This document shows, one piece after another, positions 21,251 through 30,720 of a stretch of DNA of 64,000 bases. Positions within the stretch are counted from its first letter, which is position 1, and each line of letters opens with the position of its first letter. Position numbers and translations under genes: made by a program. This DNA comes from Globisporangium splendens (taxonomy: Eukaryota > Oomycota > Peronosporomycetes > Pythiales > Pythiaceae), in NCBI GenBank assembly GCA_006386115.1, contig VFIW01000061.1, forward strand, positions 124,001 to 188,000, read 5' to 3'. Under the pieces are notes generated by a model. That model had not been told where the DNA came from and made no database searches. It saw nothing but the letters and a program-made list of their open reading frames with translations.

Positions 21251-21958
21251 TTACTTTTTCAGAATCGGGACTTCTGCAGTTGTCCACTTGATGCGCTGAC
21301 CCGATTCCCAGACTCCCTTCCGACGTTTCCCGTTGCGCGTGACGATGCCTTCTCCGTGCCGAAGTCCCTTTTGCCAATGCCCTTCGTACATATCGCCCGT
21401 TTGCATGACCATCTCCTTCCCGAAGCCGTGACTGAGTCCATCCACCCACGTTCCCTCGTAGAAGCTTCCGTCGGAGCGCGTGTACTTGCCTTCACCGTGG
21501 ATCCGGCCGTCTTTCCAGGTCCCTTCGTACACACACGCACCCGACGTTGTCGTGGCATGGACGACTTTCAAGAGATCAGGCTTGGATTTACTGCTGCTCA
21601 TGCGCGCAAATTCCATGCGACCAAAGCCATGCTTCTTGCCATTGCGGAACTCACCCTCGTACTTGCTGCCGCTACACCCCTTAAAGAAGCAGCCCTTGCC
21701 GTGGAAGACATCCTTCTGGTACTCGCCCTCGTATCGATCGCCCGAGTGCAGCCACTTCTCCTTGCCCGTGCCGTACTTCTCGCTGCGCTTCCACTCACCG
21801 TCAAAGATCCGGTTGCCACGCTCCGAGGTGAACACGCCGCAGCCCTCGCGAAAGCCTCTCGCGAACGCACCCTCGTACCTGTCGCCATTCGCGAACACGA
21901 GCACGCCTGAGCCCTGGCGGATGCCGTCGACCAGGTCCCCCGTGTACGTCGCGCGCAT
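21251..21958 (-). CDS. MORN-repeat protein
   Basis: 235 aa in one exon with consecutive MORN repeats: YTGDLVDGIRQGSGVL, YEGAFARGFREGCGVF, YEGEYQKDVFHGKGCF, YEGEFRNGKKHGFGRM, YEGTWKDGRIHGEGKY, YEGTWVDGLSHGFGKE and YEGHWQKGLRHGEGIV, so seven or eight units fill the whole chain. MORN repeats mediate membrane or scaffold contacts; in protists such all-MORN proteins are frequent in basal-body, flagellar or cytoskeletal structures. It is tail-to-tail with the XLF-like gene, only 90 bp apart. No catalytic domain is visible. Confidence 0.9.
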   Translation of the reverse strand: MRATYTGDLVDGIRQGSGVLVFANGDRYEGAFARGFREGCGVFTSERGNRIFDGEWKRSEKYGTGKEKWLHSGDRYEGEYQKDVFHGKGCFFKGCSGSKYEGEFRNGKKHGFGRMEFARMSSSKSKPDLLKVVHATTTSGACVYEGTWKDGRIHGEGKYTRSDGSFYEGTWVDGLSHGFGKEMVMQTGDMYEGHWQKGLRHGEGIVTRNGKRRKGVWESGQRIKWTTAEVPILKK

Positions 21959-22399
21959 GGGTTGGATGCAAAGTTTCTCCTTTACCGATCAGCTTACTTG
22001 AGATGCCAGGAATAGCACGACAGCCGCATTTTTACATGGTTCCAGCGCACAGAAAGAAATGAACCCAGTCAGACAGCACGCCTGCACCGAATCGTGCTGG
22101 GTACAATGGCATTGAATCCAACCATTTTGTTAAGAAGGCGCCTATCCACAATTGCGCCATCACATGGACACATGTCAACTCGAGAAAGCAAAAGTGACCT
22201 AATCAAGTGGACGATAAGCAACATTACCACCGTCCGCAAAATTGGTCAAGATCACCTCTCTCATTAGCTGAAATTCACATTCGACACTTGTGTGATTGGC
22301 TGAAATAGGAGACATTGCAAATCGCGACGGAAGGGAGCAAGGTCGCGATCCCGTCATCATTTTCGCTTCTCCCTTCCCCCTCAGCAGCGCAGTCAGTCG
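21959..22399. other. Intergenic boundary between conserved genes and the array
   Basis: This is the divergent upstream region of the MORN gene (-) and the first array gene (+). A GATTGGCTG (inverted CCAAT) occurs at 22296-22304. No other feature is supported. Confidence 0.4.
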
Positions 22400-23878
22400 A
22401 TGGTATCACCGCGCGCTCCTCCCAGAGCCCCACGCACATCTCCAGCACCGCCTTCGCTATCGCAGCGTCCACACGTGGCACCCATGACGGACGCGTTCGC
22501 CAACTTTGCGACCGACGAGCTCGTGGACGAGAACCTGCTGCTGGCCGAGACCGAGGAGCTCCTCGAGGCGCTGGACGCCACGGCGTTCGCGGCGTCGCCC
22601 ATCTCGACCGAAGACGAAGAGGACGACTCGCAGTCCACGGACTCCATGTCCGAGACCCACGGGTCGACACCCAACACGCCCACGCGAGCCGTGCCTCAAG
22701 AAACTAAAGAAGTGTCGTCATCATCACCGACAACAGCGCTCGTGACACAGCCTCCTAATCTACAGCAGAAGAAGAAGCGCGTGCGCGCGCGCGACAAGAC
22801 CAAGGACGAACTGCTCGAGCTGCGGAAAACTGTGGTTGATCTGGAGCAACATCTGGTGGCGCTGCGCCGCAACTCGACCATCGTCGGCAGGGAGCAGCAA
22901 GTGATTGCACGCACTTGGCAGAACATGGCGGCTCGGCAATTGCGTGGCCGACAGCGCGCCGAGGCCGAGAACGAGCAGCTCAAGGCCATGCTGCTCGGGC
23001 AGCTCAGTCTCACGAGCCGCTTTGACCAGACGTCCAACAAGCGACAGCTCATGGCGCTGCCCAGTGACAAGAGTGACCCGAGCCAGAAGAAGAGACGATT
23101 CTGTCTAGCGGACGACGATCGGATCGTGATGGATGGGCTGATTGACGGGTTGGACATTGCCTACGCTCGGATGGACGACGTGTTTCGCGAGAACGGAATG
23201 GACCAGTGGCAGCACGAGACCAAATCGTTCGCGAAAACCAGAACGTTTACCAGCAGGAGCGGCGAAGAGAGCACGTACCTGGAACTTGTGGACGTGCGGT
23301 TGATCCCCTTCAACGTGTACGCCGTGGGCAATTTCCTGTGGCAGTCCGTCAAAGACTGGCATCACAAGAACGATCCGTACTCGTATCCGTGCGTCGATCG
23401 TCCGGACGATACATTTGCGGTCAGCTACCGCGTGAAAGCAAGCGGCAAGCAGGAAGGTCGGTACTCGGCCAACTTCAAGTTGGTCAAGCGGCGGTACATC
23501 AAGGACGACCAGATGGTACTGATGTGGAAGTCTCGGTCGGACGGCGAGAACGACCTCGCGGGTCTGTATACGGACGAGACCGGGTGGCTCATGGTCAAGA
23601 GCGTACCGTCGTCCGATAGCACGCAGTCGCCGACCACAGCGCTGCACGCGTGCGTGCACATCGTGCCCAGGAAGTCTCCTCGAAGTCCCACGAAGCACGA
23701 GGGCGAGCACTCGAGCAAGGAGCTGACCAAACTGGTGGTCTCGACCTTCGAGGACGACGTCAACTCGATCAACATCAGCATGGAGAACCTGCTTCTGGAG
23801 AACGCGCGATCGATTTCCGCGACCATCGCGAAGAAGAAACCCGAGGAGCGCCACATCCACTTTGCTACTGTCGAGTGA
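22400..23878 (+). CDS. M96/START-like family protein, group A, first in array
   Basis: 492 aa; an alternative start at 22484 (MTDAFANFATDEL) would remove a Pro/Arg-rich leader. The acidic helix DELVDENLLLAETEELLEAL is at 39-58 and an acidic/Ser linker follows. The basic block KKKRVRARDKTKDELLELR (124-142) leads into the coiled coil (LRKTVVDLEQHLVALRR), then RQRAEAENEQLKAML near 190-205. The START-like region opens with GLDIAYARMDDVFRENGM (about 250), then YLELVDVRLIPF (about 292), RPDDTFAVSYRV (about 334) and YTDETGWLMV (about 391). The terminal helix is INISMENLLLEN (about 457). It is the most complete version of the family plan and heads a co-oriented run of four genes. The domain architecture suggests a regulator with a ligand- or protein-binding START-like fold; the role is unproven. 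Confidence 0.85.
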   Translation: MVSPRAPPRAPRTSPAPPSLSQRPHVAPMTDAFANFATDELVDENLLLAETEELLEALDATAFAASPISTEDEEDDSQSTDSMSETHGSTPNTPTRAVPQETKEVSSSSPTTALVTQPPNLQQKKKRVRARDKTKDELLELRKTVVDLEQHLVALRRNSTIVGREQQVIARTWQNMAARQLRGRQRAEAENEQLKAMLLGQLSLTSRFDQTSNKRQLMALPSDKSDPSQKKRRFCLADDDRIVMDGLIDGLDIAYARMDDVFRENGMDQWQHETKSFAKTRTFTSRSGEESTYLELVDVRLIPFNVYAVGNFLWQSVKDWHHKNDPYSYPCVDRPDDTFAVSYRVKASGKQEGRYSANFKLVKRRYIKDDQMVLMWKSRSDGENDLAGLYTDETGWLMVKSVPSSDSTQSPTTALHACVHIVPRKSPRSPTKHEGEHSSKELTKLVVSTFEDDVNSINISMENLLLENARSISATIAKKKPEERHIHFATVE

Positions 23879-24455
23879 GAAGAGAAGAGAAGCAGCAATC
23901 GAAGCTGCTGTAGTTTGTGTGGATTGTCTTGTGCCTGGATTCCAGGAACCAACGTATTTAAATACACACACTTGTGAAACACCAACACGAGCATCCGCAA
24001 CCGACAGAAGCCCGCCACCGCCAAGTCAACCATGTGGTCAACCTCCACCTCCGCTACGCTCTCAACTACACGATGGACAACGATGTGCAACTGCTCCAAG
24101 CTCTCGTCCGAATCAAAGGCACCTTCGAACGTCGGACATGGGAACCTAGATACCCCAGCGACTTGTACTTATTTATCAATTTCGTTGGACTGTGCGCTTC
24201 TGGCAGAAGTAAAAGTCCGGTCTGGTTAAATGTACAGTCGACTTAATTGACTTGACAGGTGCTGTCGACTTAGAGCATTTTTGTTAATTGGTGCTCTGCT
24301 GACAGGTGATTGATTGTCTCAAACATTACGCAATCAGCATCGATGACTTAGTGGCGTCGACTTATTAACAGTGCTCACGATCCGTTCCTCTTCCAATCGT
24401 AATCATCGAAAGCGTCAGAACGCGACACAACTTGGGAGAACTACCGCAGTCCCCA
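23879..24455. promoter_or_regulatory. Intergenic with repeated GTCGACTTA motifs
   Basis: Three copies of GTCGACTTA occur at 24237-24245, 24264-24272 and 24356-24364, upstream of the 24.5 kb gene. Variants recur in the next two gaps (see findings). A shared regulatory site is possible. Confidence 0.4.
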
Positions 24456-25976
24456 ATGGCGCTGCCACCGCGCGCGCTGCGCATTGAAGAAGCTGCGACC
24501 TCGCACCCCAACGCCCCTTTTTCGGCTGCACCGGCTGCGATCGACGCCACGCATCGTGTCCACCTTGGCGCGACGGATGACGTCGATGAGAGCTCGTTAC
24601 TCGCCGAAACCGAGGAGCTACTCGCCACGCTGGACGCGACGGCATTTGCTGCATCTTCTGCGTCGACTGCGTGGCTTGGAAAGGAGAGCGACGACGATGA
24701 GCTGCCAGATATGCACTATTTGAGTCCGATCCAAGTGAGCGAGCCGCCGTTTGCCTCAGTAGGGACCCCCGCTGTCGTTGACGCTGGCAGCAAACCAGGG
24801 ACTATAGTGCCACGCAAGAAACGCCGATCGTCACGTGACATTCGGCGAGAAGAGCTGTTGTATTTGCGCCGCCTAATGCCGCAACTAGAGAAGCAACTGG
24901 ATGAACTACAAATCACCAAGAAGACAAATAAAGTGAGAAAAGTGGACGGGAGCACGATCAGTCTGCTCTGGCAGCAAGTTGCCGAACGCCAAGAGCGGCT
25001 GCGACAGCACTCGGAAGACGACAACCGACGACTAAAAGCGATGCTTTCGGGGCAACTGCGTGCACCCGACCAGTGCGCTCGACTCTCCATTGACAGATTA
25101 CATTTGCCGAATTACGCTCATGGACATCCGAAGCGTCGAATTTGCGCCGAAGGAGAAGAAGACCCGGGACTGTCTGCTGTGTTCGAGCAACTTCTCAGAC
25201 GGTTGGACGTCGCGTACAGTCAGATGGACGCTGTTTTCCAGGAGATTGGGCTCGATTATTCGTTACCCGAGAGCAGATCACTCATGCAAAATAGAACGCA
25301 AACGGCAAGCGACGGGAGAGAATCCGGCTTTGCAGAGTTTGCGCATGTTCGAACGATCCCATTCGACCTAAGTACAGTTGCTACATTTACGTGGCAAAGT
25401 GCGCGTCACTGGCATCAGAAGGACGATCCGTACAAGTATCCATGCGTGGATCGACCAGAGGACACGTTTGCTGTAAACTATCGAGTCGAAACGAGTTTCG
25501 TGCCGGGGGTTGAACGGAATCAAAGCGTGAACCTGAAACTCGCGATGCGGCGGTACTGTGATGCCGATCGATTCGTGTTTGTGTGGATCGCTCAGTCCGA
25601 TGGCGAGAACGCGTTTTCCGATATATTTACGAACGAGATGGGGTGGTTGGCGATAAGCCGAGCTGCTCCACCAGATTACGTTGGCGAGTCGCCGGCTTCG
25701 TTCTTCCAGATGTGCATGCGTGTTTTCCCGATGAGCAAGCACGGAACGGCACTATCACCGGAACGCGCCACTCTGATGAGCCGCATGGTGCTGCGAGCGT
25801 TCGAAGAAGATACGATCTACGTCTACCAGGGGATGGAGAACCTCGTGCTCGACGCCTCTCGCGCCAACCGAAGCCGTTCAGCCTCCCCCACTCAGAGCCA
25901 TCGTGACGCTGTTTGCTCCTCGAACTTATCCGACGACAAATGCCAAGCGTATTTTGCTGAAATTTCCGACAAATAA
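24456..25976 (+). CDS. M96/START-like family protein, group A
   Basis: 506 aa from the first in-frame ATG (24456); the open frame begins slightly earlier at a TTG. Acidic helix DVDESSLLAETEELLATL at about 42-59. The basic segment RRSSRDIRREELLYLRRLM starts near 122; here the coiled coil continues with a Thr/Lys-rich loop rather than an Arg-rich one. START-like landmarks: LLRRLDVAYSQMDAVFQEIG (about 246), FAEFAHVRTIPF (about 293; the usual YIEL is altered), RPEDTFAVNYRV (about 333), MRRYCDADRFVFVWIAQSDG (about 367). The normally constant ETGW box reads NEMGW (about 393). The C-terminus has YQGMENLVLDA and then a Ser-rich tail. It sits 580 bp from the previous gene, same strand. Confidence 0.83.
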   Translation: MALPPRALRIEEAATSHPNAPFSAAPAAIDATHRVHLGATDDVDESSLLAETEELLATLDATAFAASSASTAWLGKESDDDELPDMHYLSPIQVSEPPFASVGTPAVVDAGSKPGTIVPRKKRRSSRDIRREELLYLRRLMPQLEKQLDELQITKKTNKVRKVDGSTISLLWQQVAERQERLRQHSEDDNRRLKAMLSGQLRAPDQCARLSIDRLHLPNYAHGHPKRRICAEGEEDPGLSAVFEQLLRRLDVAYSQMDAVFQEIGLDYSLPESRSLMQNRTQTASDGRESGFAEFAHVRTIPFDLSTVATFTWQSARHWHQKDDPYKYPCVDRPEDTFAVNYRVETSFVPGVERNQSVNLKLAMRRYCDADRFVFVWIAQSDGENAFSDIFTNEMGWLAISRAAPPDYVGESPASFFQMCMRVFPMSKHGTALSPERATLMSRMVLRAFEEDTIYVYQGMENLVLDASRANRSRSASPTQSHRDAVCSSNLSDDKCQAYFAEISDK

Positions 25977-26164
25977 GGCTGTAAACTTAAGAGCTCAACA
26001 GACATTAAATGTGCTAAAATTAGCGTGTATGTTGAGCTAATGCAAAGTCCGTCGATTTAGTGCTGATTGTCGAGTTAATGAATATTCCTTCTGCCAATAC
26101 TATTGTCGATTCGCAGTGGACCATCTCGTCGAGTCGACAACGAAGAGAAGAGCAGCTGATCAGC
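25977..26164. promoter_or_regulatory. Short intergenic with GTCGA(T/G)TTA motifs
   Basis: GTCGATTTA at 26051-26059 and GTCGAGTTA at 26069-26077 lie about 90-115 bp upstream of the next ATG. Confidence 0.35.
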
Positions 26165-27610
26165 ATGGAGATTCAAGCCACGCCGCAACGTTCGCGCCGC
26201 ACGCGAGACGACGCAGTCGCGTGGGTACTGCCGGCGTCGCCAGACGCAGCTGCCGAGTTCGCGTCGCTCACGGCCGAACCCGCGTGGGGTCCAGCGGATG
26301 TGATCGACGAGAGCTCGCTCCTGGCCGAGACCGAGGAGCTCCTCGCCAATCTGGACGCGACGGCATTCACGGCGCCGCCGACGCCTCCTGCGTACACCGG
26401 AATTGCTCAGTCGCCAGATCGAGCGTTGCACGTGATCTCACCAGGTGCTACTGACGCTGATATCGCAGACACAAAGCCCCATCCTAATAAACGACGTCCT
26501 TCTCGCGACAAAGCGAAACACGAGTTGGTGGCGTTGCGCCTCGCTGCTGCTGATCTGGAGAAGCAGTTGATTGCGTTACGCGAAGGCCATGACTCGAAGA
26601 AAATGGTGGGACGCGAAAACAAAGCGATCGGGAAGCTCTGGCAGCAGCTCGCAGAGCGCCAGATGAAAGCTGCACAGCGCGCTGAGATCGAGAACCAGCA
26701 GCTCAAAGCCATGCTCTCCAGCCGGTTCAGCGCGCATGATCCCTTTGCGAGCGGCAAGATGCTGTTGGCGCTACCGAATTATGCTCACGGACATGTCAGA
26801 CAGCGATCCATCCTTGAAGATAAAGAAGCGTGGGCGTCGGCTTCGTTGTTCGAGTCCTTAATAGATCACCTGGACGTCGCCTACGCTGAGGTGGATGCCG
26901 TGTTCCGGGAGATTGGACTCCCTTCGACGTTGGAGACGCAGACGTATTCCCAGAGCAGACCGCGGTCAGCGTTTAGCGACTCACCGTGCGTCGAGTTTAC
27001 CAAAATCCGTGCGTTTCCATTTGAGCTGCAATTCGTCCAGATGCTTTTTTGGGGAGCGTTGAAGGACTGGCATTACAGGGACGATCCGTTCACGTACCCA
27101 TGTCGCGACCGAGCCGATGATACGTTCGCTGTCTCGTACCGCGTGGAAAAGAGTTTCAACGATGAGCAGCACAGTTTCCGGCTGTGCATTGCGATGCGGC
27201 GGTACTTTGAGGCTGATCGGTTCGTGGTCGTGTGGGCTGCGCGGTCCGACGGCGACAACGCGCTTGCCAACTCGTACACACAAGAGACTGGGTGGATACG
27301 GCTGAGTGGTGACATGCCACCAGACATTGTCATCTCAGCGTCGCCGCTCACGTGCTTCCAGGCGACCATCCGAGTGGTTCCAAAGCACGTGAACGGGACC
27401 ACGGCAACGTCGCCGAAAGCAGCGAATGAGCTGGCGCAGCTGGTGCTGAAATCCTTTGTCGAGGACGCGATGTTCGTGAACCAAATGGCGGAGAACGCGC
27501 TGCTCGAGGATGCGCGCGCAAGAGCACGTAGCGAACAAAATGCGACCCTCATCGCAGCAGCAGACGAACGCATCACATTTCGTGTGGATCCTGATCGCAA
27601 TACAAATTAG
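26165..27610 (+). CDS. M96/START-like family protein, group A
   Basis: 481 aa. The ATG at 26165 (MEIQATPQRSRRTRDD) is preferred by comparison with the neighbour; an in-frame ATG at 26078 would add 29 residues that overlap the GTCGA motif zone. Acidic helix DVIDESSLLAETEELLANL at about 45-63. Basic block RRPSRDKAKHELVALRLAAA from about 110. Coiled coil with RQMKAAQRAEIENQQLKAML near 160-180. START-like region: HLDVAYAEVDAVFREIGL (about 237), VEFTKIRAFPF (about 276), RADDTFAVSYRV (about 315), MRRYFEADRFVVVWAARSDG (about 344), YTQETGWIRL (about 372). C-terminal helix VNQMAENALLEDA. Closest in layout to the 24.5 kb gene; the two probably arose by tandem duplication. Confidence 0.85.
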   Translation: MEIQATPQRSRRTRDDAVAWVLPASPDAAAEFASLTAEPAWGPADVIDESSLLAETEELLANLDATAFTAPPTPPAYTGIAQSPDRALHVISPGATDADIADTKPHPNKRRPSRDKAKHELVALRLAAADLEKQLIALREGHDSKKMVGRENKAIGKLWQQLAERQMKAAQRAEIENQQLKAMLSSRFSAHDPFASGKMLLALPNYAHGHVRQRSILEDKEAWASASLFESLIDHLDVAYAEVDAVFREIGLPSTLETQTYSQSRPRSAFSDSPCVEFTKIRAFPFELQFVQMLFWGALKDWHYRDDPFTYPCRDRADDTFAVSYRVEKSFNDEQHSFRLCIAMRRYFEADRFVVVWAARSDGDNALANSYTQETGWIRLSGDMPPDIVISASPLTCFQATIRVVPKHVNGTTATSPKAANELAQLVLKSFVEDAMFVNQMAENALLEDARARARSEQNATLIAAADERITFRVDPDRNTN

Positions 27611-27763
27611 ACCAAAAGAAGTCGGCAAAAGACTGTAAATTGAACTGAATAATTCATTGTCGACTTACCTAATTCTGTCGATTTAGGCAGCTAAATACCG
27701 GCTTTGGATGGTTGTCAGTGATGTCGACTCGTCCTGTAAAACACCAATTCTAAGAGCTCCACA
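27611..27763. promoter_or_regulatory. Short intergenic with GTCGA(C/T)TTA motifs
   Basis: GTCGACTTA at 27659-27667 and GTCGATTTA at 27678-27686, about 80-105 bp upstream of the next ATG. Confidence 0.35.
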
Positions 27764-29071
27764 ATGGCGCAGTGGATGGCGATGGACGCAAATCACAGGA
27801 CGCCGCTGCCCTTCGCTACGGGCGTGATCGACGAGGGCTCGCTGCTCGAGGAAACGGAAGCGCTGTTGGCGGCGCTCGACCCCGCGGCGTTCGCGGCTGC
27901 CTCGCCGTTGTCACAGGGGGTCGCCACGACGGACTCGTCTTGCGCCACAGAAGACGTGTTGCTGTCGTCTGCACTCAGCCAAAGCGCGCTGGCCGTCGTG
28001 GGTGCGTCGACTTACCGTGCCGCGGGATTGAGCAGAAAGCGCGCTCGCACGCGAGACCGAGCGAAAGCCGAAGCGCTCGAGCTTCGCGTGCTGGCGCAGG
28101 AGCTGGAGACCCAGTTGCGCGCGCTGCACCAGTGCCGCTCGGAGGCGATGACGCAGGTGAACAAGAGGCTGATCGTGCAGATCTGGCGGCGACTCGCTGA
28201 GCGCCAATTGCGCGCACGGCAATTCGCAGAAGCAGAGAACCAGAAGCTGAAGGAGCTGCTCGTGCAGCATGCGCAGATAGTGGAACAATGCAGCCAGGAT
28301 GTCGCTGTCGTGCGTCCTGGGATCGTACTGCAGCGTCAGGATCGGAGGTCCAGGAAGATCCGAGTTGACGCTCACGACCCGATGCTACTGAAAGTGTTTG
28401 AACGCCTGCTTGGACGCCTGGATGTTTCGTACGCAGAGATGGACGCGGTTTTCCATGAGAATGGCGTAGACCAGCACTTGACGGAGCTCCGTTCGTTCGC
28501 GCAAAACAAGACTCGCCGTTTGGAAGATGGCACGGACTGCCGGTACATTGAGCTCGTCGAACTGGCCATGATTCCATTTGACGCGCGACTCGTCGCAACG
28601 CTGTTTTGGAAGGTGATTAATGCTCACCATTCCGAAGATAGTCTGTACGCGTACACGTGCACAGATCGCGCCGACGACACGTTTGGAGCCAATCATCGCG
28701 TCCACGGGAAATCGTTCCGCGAAGACCAGAGCCTCAATCTTAAAATCGCGATGAGACGCTACATTGAACGCGATCGGTTTGTGTTCGTGTGGACGAGCCA
28801 GTCGGAAGGTGAGAGTGGCGATCTCGCCGAGATGTATACAATCGAAACCGGGTGGATCGCAATCAGCAACCTCAAGTTGCCGGACCTCTCGGGATCTTCG
28901 GTCGCTGCCTTGCAATCGTGTATGCACATTACCGCCAGAAGCAAGGTCGAGGGGCGGCAACCAAAGAACGCCAATCTGCTCACGAGTTTGGTCGTTAGTG
29001 CCGTCGAGGAAGATCTCGTGCGCGTGAATCAAAAGTTGGAGAGTCTGCTGTTGCGCAGCGAGCATAACTAA
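27764..29071 (+). CDS. M96/START-like family protein, group A, short N-terminus
   Basis: 435 aa. The acidic helix VIDEGSLLEETEALLAALDP comes early (21-40), because the leader before it is only 20 residues. The basic block SRKRARTRDRAKAEALELR (about 88-106) has Ala instead of Leu at one core position. START-like region: LDVSYAEMDAVFHENGV (about 221), YIELVELAMIPF (about 263), RADDTFGANHRV (about 303), MRRYIERDRFVFVWTSQSEG (about 330), YTIETGWIAISNL (about 357). C-terminus VNQKLESLLLRSEHN. This is the likely parent of the plus-strand relic at 30.2-30.5 kb, which repeats its SNL...PELSGSSVA-type block. Last of four co-oriented genes. Confidence 0.85.
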   Translation: MAQWMAMDANHRTPLPFATGVIDEGSLLEETEALLAALDPAAFAAASPLSQGVATTDSSCATEDVLLSSALSQSALAVVGASTYRAAGLSRKRARTRDRAKAEALELRVLAQELETQLRALHQCRSEAMTQVNKRLIVQIWRRLAERQLRARQFAEAENQKLKELLVQHAQIVEQCSQDVAVVRPGIVLQRQDRRSRKIRVDAHDPMLLKVFERLLGRLDVSYAEMDAVFHENGVDQHLTELRSFAQNKTRRLEDGTDCRYIELVELAMIPFDARLVATLFWKVINAHHSEDSLYAYTCTDRADDTFGANHRVHGKSFREDQSLNLKIAMRRYIERDRFVFVWTSQSEGESGDLAEMYTIETGWIAISNLKLPDLSGSSVAALQSCMHITARSKVEGRQPKNANLLTSLVVSAVEEDLVRVNQKLESLLLRSEHN

Positions 29072-29320
29072 CGCCACGTGATCCAACATTCTCTGAAAGT
29101 GAAAAGCTAACTAGATGCAAGGACGCCTTCCATGGAGCAAAACACTGAAAGTCTACTGATATCTACGTCCGCAGGCAAGTCCGTGAATGTCAACCTAGGT
29201 TGCTTGATCTTTCTGCTTCTTTGATTCAGGTAGTTTAAAAACTTCCATCACAAGACGTGTGCTTTTACAAACTTCATATATTGTCATCGCAGAATAAACA
29301 GCACACCGTGTTTCCTTCAG

Positions 29321-29578
29321 TCAGCACACTGGCATCCGAGCGTCTGCACTTCGTGGATCCGCATTCTCGAAGTGGCTGCGAGAGGGAGCGCTTTTTGGAC
29401 GCTCTTTTTGGAGGAACGCACTCTCCACCATTTGATGAGTGTACGATATATCTTCTTGGAACCTCTTCAGGATCCAAGTCAGCAACGCGTTCACTTTCTA
29501 CGGCTGCATCAAACCATCCCTTCTGTTCTTAGGGACAATGTGCGTAGCGGGGAGGACGCTCTCGTCCTCGGCGTCCAT
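29321..29578 (-). pseudogene. Internally deleted group A relic: N-terminus fused to C-terminus
   Basis: The minus-strand frame starts MDAEDESVLPAT, which matches MDAVDENVLLAET of group A, and then jumps directly to IVPKNRRDGLMQP, which matches the family's C-terminal IxPKSRxGGLxHP. It goes on as KVNALLTWILKRFQEDISYT and HQMVESAFLQKER, like the C-terminus of the 30.7 kb gene. There is one in-frame stop (after GLMQP). About 330 residues, including the whole coiled coil and START-like part, are missing, consistent with a recombination deletion. 86 codons including the final stop. Confidence 0.7.
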
Positions 29579-30219
29579 GCTCACTCGCTCCAAAGGTACA
29601 ATGGAGCTCCTTGTCGTCGTCGTTCCTGGAGATCACATTTCCCAGATCGCATACAAAATAAGTACGCGAGAAAGATATATAGTTTGCAAAGTCGCTGATC
29701 ACCATCTGATGGGTTCAAATTAGACTGGAAGGTCGCTGAAGCAGAGCTTTCTGTCGTAAAAACTAGGATGGATGGGGGGATAAAAGTGAGCACTAAAGTG
29801 CGGATTTGGATAACGATTTCCACATCATTTCGTGCTCCCCCTGTTTTTAGCAAAACTGCCTCCATTTTACGAGTTACGCTGCTGATGTGTCACACTGGTT
29901 GCCGGGTTGTCGGTTAATGATGTAAACCGGTTGAATATCGTGTGAACTGGTTTGATTAAAATGAAAGCAACAGCTTGCGCATTGAGGAATGGAATGAAGC
30001 CGAGTCTTAGTACGAGGTCCAGATATGCTACCTGATTGTGTGCGTTGTGCTCGGTTCCTTGCTTTGGCTGTTGGTGAGCAGTGAGAGTCAGTAAATGATC
30101 GTTAATAGGGCTAATGGCAACATAACGTCGATTGATCCATTCACCAAGACTGTAGCTGCCGATGCGGACTACTCTCATGCCTTCTCTTCGCCACCCACGA
30201 TGTCCAACTTGTACTTTCG
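29579..30219. other. Intergenic, about 640 bp
   Basis: No intact gene. Copies of a short AAGTCGCTGA motif occur near 29690 and 29729 (see findings). Confidence 0.35.
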
Positions 30220-30560
30220 AAGTCGAGTTGGTCACGCTTATGGTTTAAGCAGATGGAACTCAAATTGAAGATGACGGACGGTTCCTGGAGGAAGGTGTCA
30301 GTGGCGCAAGAGGATAAACTTGCATGCGCCGCAGTCAGCAACCTAGTGTCACCGGAACTATCGGGATCTTCTGTCGCCGTCATGCAATCGCTCAATGAGC
30401 ATTCCATCACAAATACAAACTGCGGCCAATAATATGCTCAAGCGTCTGCCCATTACCGCCATCGATGAGGCTTTGGTGGGTGTTATCAGAAGATGACCCA
30501 ACACAAACCGAAGAATGCTTTGAAAGCAGAAACTCGCACTTGCGGCCAAATAGAATATGT
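30220..30560 (+). pseudogene. Decayed START C-terminal relic
   Basis: Conceptual plus-strand translation recovers AVSNLVSPELSGSSVAVMQS (around 30325-30395), nearly the same as ISNLKLPDLSGSSVAALQS of the 27.8 kb gene. An ITA stretch near 30455 recalls its HITAR block. Frames are broken repeatedly. It is an old copy of the 27.8 kb gene's 3' part. Confidence 0.55.
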
Positions 30561-30720
30561 ACCTATCAAAGTTTTCCTTCATTATTGACGCCGCGAGCTT
30601 GCTGATTTAGTATAATGATGTCCGATCTCCACCAGAAAATGTGTTTTCACAAAACTACATGCATTTTTATCTGAGAATAAACAAGACTCCACATCTGATT
30701 TCGCTTCGCCCTTGGTGGTG

